Shown here piece after piece: positions 59,077 through 64,000 of a DNA stretch of 64,000 nucleotides. Where the stretch lies: positions 62,001 through 126,000 of the forward strand of contig NZ_AP012977.1 of NCBI RefSeq assembly GCF_016592595.1, written 5' to 3'. How positions within the stretch are numbered: position 1 is the first letter of the stretch; each line of letters opens with the position of its first letter. Below the pieces are notes generated by a model. The model saw only the letters and a program-made list of their open reading frames with translations, did not search any database and was not told the origin of the DNA. The translations under genes and the position numbers were made by a program. The DNA is from Abyssogena phaseoliformis symbiont OG214 (lineage in GTDB: Bacteria > Pseudomonadota > Gammaproteobacteria > PS1 > Pseudothioglobaceae).

Positions 59077-59730
59077 TTAAAAATCCCCCTCTGCGCCGCC
59101 ATTTTGAATAGCATTCATGGTTTCTTGAACTGCTAGTGCTTTTTCAAGTAAGTACTTTGGTAGTGGCGCACCCCCATAAATCATGGCATTCATGTCTAGC
59201 GTATAGAGCCATCTTTGCCCAGACTTGTCTTCAATAAGTGCGATACGGCAAGGCAAGTAGGCTGAAAATGCATCTGAGTGATCAACCATAGTCATGGCTG
59301 TGCGCGGTGAACAATATTGGTAAATTTTTAAGAAACGTTGTCTTTTAAAATCTGGATGACCTTTGGTGACGCCCTCTGAATTGGTTTGAATTTCAACCAT
59401 TTCTGAAAGTGGCAGCATACCAACAGAGCGAACACTTTCAGCAGTTGCGATACTTTCCATCGCCTCTTCTACATCCTCATTTGAAACATCATCAGCTACT
59501 TTAACACGCACAACAGATGCCATGGTAATATCACCTGTATCTAATAAAGTATTTGCCATTGGCATATAGACTTTGGCCATCGAATCGGGGTGTAGTTTTG
59601 GTGAAATCATTTCACTAATAATCTTTCCAGTCACGCCATCATATTTAATTTGTAATGACACAGCATAATAAGTTGTAATAGCGCCGATGATAATTAATAG
59701 CCATTTGACTAGATTGACAATTCTGCTCAT
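59077..59730 (-). CDS. DUF302 membrane-anchored protein
   Basis: The 217-residue protein has an N-terminal membrane segment (LVKWLLIIIGAITTYYAVSL) and the DUF302 pattern 'VGMLPLSEMVEIQ', 'YQYCSPRTAMTMVDHSDAFS' and 'YLPCRIALIEDKSGQRWLYT', placing it in the periplasm. The two Cys residues (in YQYCSP and LPCRIAL) are at conserved positions. DUF302 proteins are common in sulfur oxidisers, but no biochemical role is established to my knowledge. Confidence 0.82.
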   Translation of the reverse strand: MSRIVNLVKWLLIIIGAITTYYAVSLQIKYDGVTGKIISEMISPKLHPDSMAKVYMPMANTLLDTGDITMASVVRVKVADDVSNEDVEEAMESIATAESVRSVGMLPLSEMVEIQTNSEGVTKGHPDFKRQRFLKIYQYCSPRTAMTMVDHSDAFSAYLPCRIALIEDKSGQRWLYTLDMNAMIYGGAPLPKYLLEKALAVQETMNAIQNGGAEGDF

Positions 59731-59804
59731 TTCTCTTTCCTATTGTTAAAATTAAAATATTTCTGCATTCTAGCAGGTTAAAATAAAATAGTGAATATAT
59801 CATT

Positions 59805-59840
59805 ATTTGCTAATTTAGCTAATTAGCTAAATTAGCAAAT
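59805..59840. repeat. 36-bp perfect palindrome between CBS gene and DUF302 gene
   Basis: The sequence reads the same on both strands over 36 bases: ATTTGCTAATTTAGCT, AATT, AGCTAAATTAGCAAAT. It ends 8 bp from the CBS stop. Eight Ts follow on the plus strand only, so a terminator for the minus-strand operon would lack a U-tract. It could be a terminator, processing stem or protein-binding site. Confidence 0.85.
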
Positions 59841-59848
59841 TTTTTTTA

Positions 59849-60253
59849 CTATACAACCCGTAAACCATTAAAGACAATACTGGTTAAACTAACCACGCCA
59901 ACAATTTTTCCATTATCTAAAACCGGGCAACGAGACAAGCCAAAATTTGTCAATAGTTTTGCGCAATAGCGAATGTCCATATCAGGTCGAACTGAGATGG
60001 CAGGTTTATTCATAATTTCATACACATTTACTCGGTCAAGGGCTCGGTCTTTGGCAATGACTTTAGAGGCAATGTCAGCAATCAGTACTACGCCGTATTC
60101 GTCATATTCATGAGATTTATCAACCAAAAGCATTTTAGTTTTCTTATATTGCATGTCATTAAGTGCATTTTGTACGGTGCATTTTGAATCAACAATATCG
60201 ACTTGTGTCCACATAACATCTTTTACTAGGGTTGGTGTTGTATTGTTAGTCAT
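59849..60253 (-). CDS. Two-CBS-domain protein
   Basis: The 134 residues form a CBS pair: 'VKDVMWTQVDIVDSKCTVQN', 'KMLLVDKSHEYDEYGVVLIA' and 'VYEIMNKPAISVRPDMDIRY' with 'LSRCPVLDNGKIVGVVSLTS'. CBS pairs bind adenosine nucleotides or SAM and regulate enzymes and transporters. Its start overlaps the stop of the PII-like gene, and it is the fourth gene of the DUF1538 operon, which suggests it senses energy state for the transporter. Confidence 0.9.
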   Translation of the reverse strand: MTNNTTPTLVKDVMWTQVDIVDSKCTVQNALNDMQYKKTKMLLVDKSHEYDEYGVVLIADIASKVIAKDRALDRVNVYEIMNKPAISVRPDMDIRYCAKLLTNFGLSRCPVLDNGKIVGVVSLTSIVFNGLRVV

Positions 60254-60603
60254 TATATTTTCTCCTCTATAGTGTGTTCTAGTGCATGAATTTGATGTAT
60301 GACACCAACAGCATCCTCGACATCGATTTGAAACGCAATCCCTTCCTGTGGGTTGGATTCAAAGTGACCTGTATCAGCAATTATTTCTAGTATATCCCTA
60401 GAAAGGTGCTGTTCTACGAGTAATAATAAGACGTCTCTAGGTGTTTCAATATTGAGTCCTAAAAATGTTTTGTTGTGCTTGAGACCCTCTCCTCGTGCTT
60501 GAGAAATAATGGTTGAGCCTGTGGCGCCTTTTGTTCTAGCAGCCTCAAGTATTTTGTCAGTTTTGTCAGAATCAACAAAAGCGATAATCAGTTTAAAGTG
60601 CAT
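60253..60603 (-). CDS. PII-like signalling protein
   Basis: The 116-residue protein has the ferredoxin-like PII layout: 'MHFKLIIAFVDSDKTDKILE', 'ARTKGATGSTIISQARGEG' and 'RDVLLLLVEQHLSRDILEII', with 'GIAFQIDVEDAVGV' near the end. The T-loop Tyr of classical GlnB is not seen. PII and PII-like proteins bind nucleotides and control transporters, often from the same operon. It lies 9 bp after a DUF1538 gene and 1 bp from the CBS gene. Confidence 0.88.
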   Translation of the reverse strand: MHFKLIIAFVDSDKTDKILEAARTKGATGSTIISQARGEGLKHNKTFLGLNIETPRDVLLLLVEQHLSRDILEIIADTGHFESNPQEGIAFQIDVEDAVGVIHQIHALEHTIEEKI

Positions 60604-60611
60604 AATCTCTC

Positions 60612-61352
60612 CTATTTTTTATCTTGTTTTAAAAATTTCATAATTTGTACGTAAGCCATTACACTCATAATGGGAAATAATGAGGCAAAGGCGATTAAAC
60701 CAAAACCATCAATGAGTGCAGAACGTCCATCAATTGTACTCGCAAGTCCAAGTCCAAGGGCTGCAACCAGTGGTACAGTTACGGTGGATGTGGTGACACC
60801 ACCAGAATCATAAGCAAGTGCAATAATATTTTTAGGTGCAAAATAGGTTTGTATCAGTACAATAACGTAGCCAGCAATAATAAAATAATGTAGTGGTAAT
60901 CCAGCTACAATGCGAAAACTGCCGATGGCAATACCCACAGCCACACCAACGGCAACTGTAATTCGTAAGGGCCATACTTTGATAAAACCACCAGAGACTT
61001 GATTGGCCTTAATGGCAACCGCTAATAAGGACGGTTCAGCAATGGTTGTGGCAAAACCAATGCTGGCTGCAAAGATATAAACCCAATAATAATCACCCCA
61101 GCCAAGTGTACCACTACCGATAAAACTACTTGATGTAAGCTGGTTTGCCATTAATTTTCCTAGGGGGAATAGTGCTTTTTCTAAGCCAACAATAAATAAA
61201 GTGAGTCCAATCCACACCAAAATAAACCCAATAATAATCTTCTTTAAATGTGGTATTTTTTGTCTAAGAATGATGATTTGAAAACCAAATAACACCACCG
61301 CAATAGGAGCCACATCCCAAAACATGCTGATAAAGTTATCCACTAGGCTCAT
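60612..61352 (-). CDS. DUF1538 membrane protein B (UmpB-like)
   Basis: The 246-residue membrane protein has about six or seven spans and the DUF1538 core '[20 protein letters not shown]', with '[20 protein letters not shown]'. It is a paralogue of the adjacent DUF1538 gene and overlaps it by 4 bp, so the pair likely forms a heteromer. From memory, a DUF1538 pair (UmpAB) has been reported as a Na+/H+ antiporter in Halomonas; transport of cations here is inferred from that only. Confidence 0.85.
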   Translation of the reverse strand: MSLVDNFISMFWDVAPIAVVLFGFQIIILRQKIPHLKKIIIGFILVWIGLTLFIVGLEKALFPLGKLMANQLTSSSFIGSGTLGWGDYYWVYIFAASIGFATTIAEPSLLAVAIKANQVSGGFIKVWPLRITVAVGVAVGIAIGSFRIVAGLPLHYFIIAGYVIVLIQTYFAPKNIIALAYDSGGVTTSTVTVPLVAALGLGLASTIDGRSALIDGFGLIAFASLFPIMSVMAYVQIMKFLKQDKK

Positions 61353-62080
61353 AGCAATATACCAAATAACATCACCGCAATAATGGGCAATAGTGAGGCA
61401 ATGGCAATCATGCCAAAGCCATCGGTTAACGGGTTTCTGCCACTAATTGAACTTGCCAAGCCAACGCCAAGTGCAGTGAGTAGCGGTACAGTAATGGTAC
61501 TAGTAGTCACACCACCCGAGTCATAAGCAATGCCAATGATAAAGTCTGGCGCAAAAAAAGTCGTAGCAATTACTAGGAGATAGCCGCCAATAATTAAGTA
61601 CTGTATTGGCCAACCTTTTAAAATTCTGAGTACGCCAATCACCACAGCTAGACCCACAGAGGTAGCCACAGTAAAGCGTAATGTTTGCGCATAACTATTG
61701 AGTTCTATTTGTGTATTGACAATGCCGCCCAGTTGAGCCACTTTAGCCGCTTCATTGGCCACCGCTATAAGAGCAGGTTCTGCTATTGTGGTGCCAAACC
61801 CTAAGGCAAAGGCAAATAAAAGCAACCAAAAAATTGACCCTTTTTTGACAAAACTGTAAGCCAGTGTTTCACCAATAGGAAACAGTCCTAGTTTGAGTCC
61901 GTAGACGAATAAAGTTAAACCCAATAAAACAAACCCTGTGCCAATTATAATATCCATTAAGTTAGGAATGCTTTGTTGAAGCACAACAATTTGGAAAAAA
62001 GCAATTACACCTATAATAGGGGCTAAATCTTTAGCACTGTCAGTTAGATTGTTAATAAACTGTCGAGCAGTTTTTTTCAT
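61349..62080 (-). CDS. DUF1538 membrane protein A (UmpA-like)
   Basis: The 243-residue membrane protein shares the '[20 protein letters not shown]' and '[20 protein letters not shown]' motifs with the next gene, at the same spacing. The two copies of the GGVTTST motif are the most conserved parts and are good candidates for the transport path. It is the first gene of the operon; the 124 bp to divergent pabC must hold both promoters. Confidence 0.85.
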   Translation of the reverse strand: MKKTARQFINNLTDSAKDLAPIIGVIAFFQIVVLQQSIPNLMDIIIGTGFVLLGLTLFVYGLKLGLFPIGETLAYSFVKKGSIFWLLLFAFALGFGTTIAEPALIAVANEAAKVAQLGGIVNTQIELNSYAQTLRFTVATSVGLAVVIGVLRILKGWPIQYLIIGGYLLVIATTFFAPDFIIGIAYDSGGVTTSTITVPLLTALGVGLASSISGRNPLTDGFGMIAIASLLPIIAVMLFGILL

Positions 62081-62204
62081 GAATACTTTGGGCTTGCGTT
62101 ATTTTTTTTGATGAGGATATTGAGTTAAATGATGAAAATTTATTTTTAAGTGATTTTCATATCTCAAGATAGCAACCTTATACATTGAATTATAATGTTA
62201 TTTT

Positions 62205-63125
62205 ATGAATAGTGCCTTATTAATTAATGGGAAAAAACAAACCAAGCTCAATGTGCTTAATCGCCTTGTTCAATTTGGCGATGGTTTGTTTGAAACTTGT
62301 TTAATTGAAGATACTAGATTGTTATTTTGGTCCAAGCATTTTTCAAGGCTACAAAAAGGCTGTGATAAGTTAAAAATTCATCAAGTGAGTGAAGCTATTT
62401 GGCTTAAAGAAATTGCTAAAGCGCTTGGCATTTCCAAATTAGATCAGGCGGTGGTTAAAATCATACTTTCTCGTGGTGAGAGTACAAGAGGCTATGGCTA
62501 TGAGAAAAACATTAAGCCAACTCGTATTGTGATTGTTTCTCCTATGCCTGATTTGCCTTGGCAATATGAGTTGGGTGTGTGTTCTAGTGGCTACGTAAGT
62601 AATCAATTATTGTCTGAGATTAAGCATTGTAACCGCTTGGAGCAAATCCTTGCAAGGTCAGAATTGCAAGTGCAAGAGTGCATTATGTTGGATGAAAATT
62701 CTCAGGTCATTTCAGTGACTCAGGGTAATATTTTTGCCATTCGCAATCAGGTGATTTTTACACCCAGTTTGACTGATTGTGGTATTGAAGGCACTCGAAG
62801 ATCCGTGGTTTTTGATTTGGCACAAGCATTAGGTCTGCAACTTGAAACTTGTTCTTTGTCATTGACTGAACTACTTGAAGCGGATGAAGTATTTATTACT
62901 AATAGTGTGATGGGTATCAAGCCCGTGGCTAAAATTAATCAGCAACTATTTAGCCATCATCAAGTCACAAATCAATTAATCAGTGCTTTTGCTCGCTCTA
63001 AAAATAACCACTCATCATCAGTTTTGCTTAAATCAAAACGATCTTATTTGAAGCTTATTGTTGTATTTGTAGCAATTTTTTTGCTATTTTGGATGTATTG
63101 GGCAAATAATTTAGGTGTGTACTAA
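62205..63125 (+). CDS. pabC: Aminodeoxychorismate lyase domain with a C-terminal MltG-type membrane anchor
   Basis: The first 265 residues are a class IV PLP protein of the PabC type, which makes p-aminobenzoate for folate. It has QFGDGLFETCLIE, IILSRGESTRGYG, SEIKHCNRLEQILARSE (PLP Lys in the IKH stretch) and 'VTQGNIFAI'. The last 30 residues (SYLKLIVVFVAIFLLFWMYW) are the membrane anchor that begins MltG proteins. The frame ends at a TAA, but the same frame continues with MltG sequence, so this is the N-terminal part of a former PabC-MltG fusion. PabC activity may persist. Confidence 0.82.
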   Translation: MNSALLINGKKQTKLNVLNRLVQFGDGLFETCLIEDTRLLFWSKHFSRLQKGCDKLKIHQVSEAIWLKEIAKALGISKLDQAVVKIILSRGESTRGYGYEKNIKPTRIVIVSPMPDLPWQYELGVCSSGYVSNQLLSEIKHCNRLEQILARSELQVQECIMLDENSQVISVTQGNIFAIRNQVIFTPSLTDCGIEGTRRSVVFDLAQALGLQLETCSLSLTELLEADEVFITNSVMGIKPVAKINQQLFSHHQVTNQLISAFARSKNNHSSSVLLKSKRSYLKLIVVFVAIFLLFWMYWANNLGVY

Positions 63126-63986
63126 ATACCTTAAGGGACCAGCCTTTATTCAACTGCAAATAATCTAGAGCATCTGGGTTATATCAACTCTAGTATTTTT
63201 ATGCGGCTACTTGCCAAATCGTTCAATCTTGAGTTAAAAATTAAATCGGGTTATTATGATATTAATGCGGATATGAGCGTGATTAATTTGTTGAATCATT
63301 TTATATCTGCAAAAGTGGCGACCAGAAGTACCAGCTTAATTGAGGGCAATACTATTGATGACTATTATCAAAAGCTGGTTAATATGAGAGCGCTAAGATC
63401 TAGTTAAACTTTAACAGAAATCATGATTGAAATTAAGCATAGCCATCCGCATGATGGCTATTTTTGGCCAGATACTTATCAAATTAATTATGGTGATAGT
63501 ATGCTTAGTGTGTTTAAAAGAGCCCATCAGATAATGCGTCAAAAACTTGAACTTGCTTGGCGTAATAGGGCTGACGCTCTTCCCTTGGAAAATTCTAAAC
63601 AAGCGTTAGTACTTGCTTTTTTAATTGAAAAAGAAACGGCTAATGCACAAGAAAAACTCAAAATTGCAGGTGTATTCATTCGTCGCTTACAAAAAATCAT
63701 GCGCCTACAAACCGATCCAAGTGCGGTTTATGCACTGGGTGAACATTACCAAGAACCACTCAAAAAACGAGATTTAAAACTTAAAAGCCCTTACAATACC
63801 TATAGAAATAAAGGCTTGCTACCAGGGCCAATCTCCTCAGTAGGTGCGGATTCGTTATATGTAGCCAGGTACCCATACATGAGTGATGCGCTTTATTTTG
63901 TTGCTAAAAAGGACGGCACTCACGCTTTTGCAAATACCTATCAACAGCATAAAGACAATATCAACAAGTACCTAAAAAACCAATAA
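63126..63986 (+). pseudogene. mltG: mltG (endolytic murein transglycosylase) part of the fusion, interrupted by stops
   Basis: In the frame of pabC, after stops at 63123-63125 and 63132-63134, the reading continues 'LEHLGYINSSIFMRLLAKS' and 'LIEGNTIDDYYQKLVNM', then a stop at 63405-63407, then 'HPHDGYFWPDTYQINYGDS', 'ALVLAFLIEKETANAQEKLK' (catalytic Glu in EKET) and 'MRLQTDPSAVYALGEHYQ' with 'SPYNTYRNKGLLPGPISSVG', ending at 63986. These are the conserved MltG blocks in order with no frameshift. The last 187 codons are open and could be made only by re-initiation without a membrane anchor. Confidence 0.85.
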
Positions 63987-64000
63987 ATATCTATATAAAA

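Overview
The window is low-GC gammaproteobacterial chromosome. Its gene content fits a sulfur-oxidising gammaproteobacterium of the SUP05/Thioglobus type, and the many broken genes suggest a host-associated or reducing lineage such as a mussel or clam thiotrophic symbiont. The supporting traits are unfused nuoC and nuoD, several small c-type cytochromes, a DsrE-like periplasmic protein, DUF302 and DUF1538 genes, and heavy erosion confined to accessory genes. The taxon is inferred from gene content and style; no marker gene such as 16S rRNA is present, and no tRNA or rRNA gene was seen.

Layout. (1) 1-14620, minus strand: the complete respiratory complex I operon nuoA-N, with nuoN cut by the window edge. 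It is compact except for two insertions: a palindromic repeat between nuoD and nuoE, and a DUF4160 gene plus a stop-interrupted DUF2442 gene between nuoK and nuoL. (2) 14730-22705: tldD, a YhdP/AsmA-like gene, cytochrome c5, a short asparaginase-like gene, a ParD-like/RelE-like toxin-antitoxin pair behind a 26-bp perfect palindrome, then yggS, pyrK and argB. (3) 22756-24781: remnants of a copper ATPase/cupredoxin unit and of a Mu-type head gene. (4) 24819-34802: a decayed contractile-tail prophage whose tail genes keep P2 order (V, PAAR spike, W, J, I, fibres, sheath, tape measure, D). Most genes carry stops or frameshifts, but the PAAR, gpW and gpI-fibre genes are open. (5) 34977-40056: mpl broken and truncated next to the phage remnant, intact msrB and cca, then eroded relE/xre, nucleotidyltransferase-HEPN and thioesterase genes. 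(6) 40298-51732: clean core genes: a PD-(D/E)XK repair protein, engB, three tandem cytochromes c, tig-clpP-clpX-hflX-lon. (7) 51735-55233: a strong convergent terminator, a broken DsrE-like gene, a broken inverse-autotransporter/FISUMP adhesin and a broken rsmB. (8) 55181-63986: dsbC, pepA, an XRE/HigB-like pair with the toxin frameshifted, a metallo-beta-lactamase-fold gene, DUF302, a CBS-PII-DUF1538-DUF1538 operon, and a pabC-mltG in-frame fusion interrupted by stops.

How the parts work together. Complex I and the c-type cytochromes belong to a respiratory chain. tig-clpPX-lon form a protein quality-control block. The DUF1538 pair with PII-like and CBS proteins looks like a regulated membrane transport system and is the best candidate here for an under-described working system. 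Lesions cluster in phage, toxin-antitoxin, adhesin and peptidoglycan-turnover genes, while tens of kilobases of core genes are clean, so general sequencing error is an unlikely explanation. All function calls come from reading translations by eye; no database search was run.
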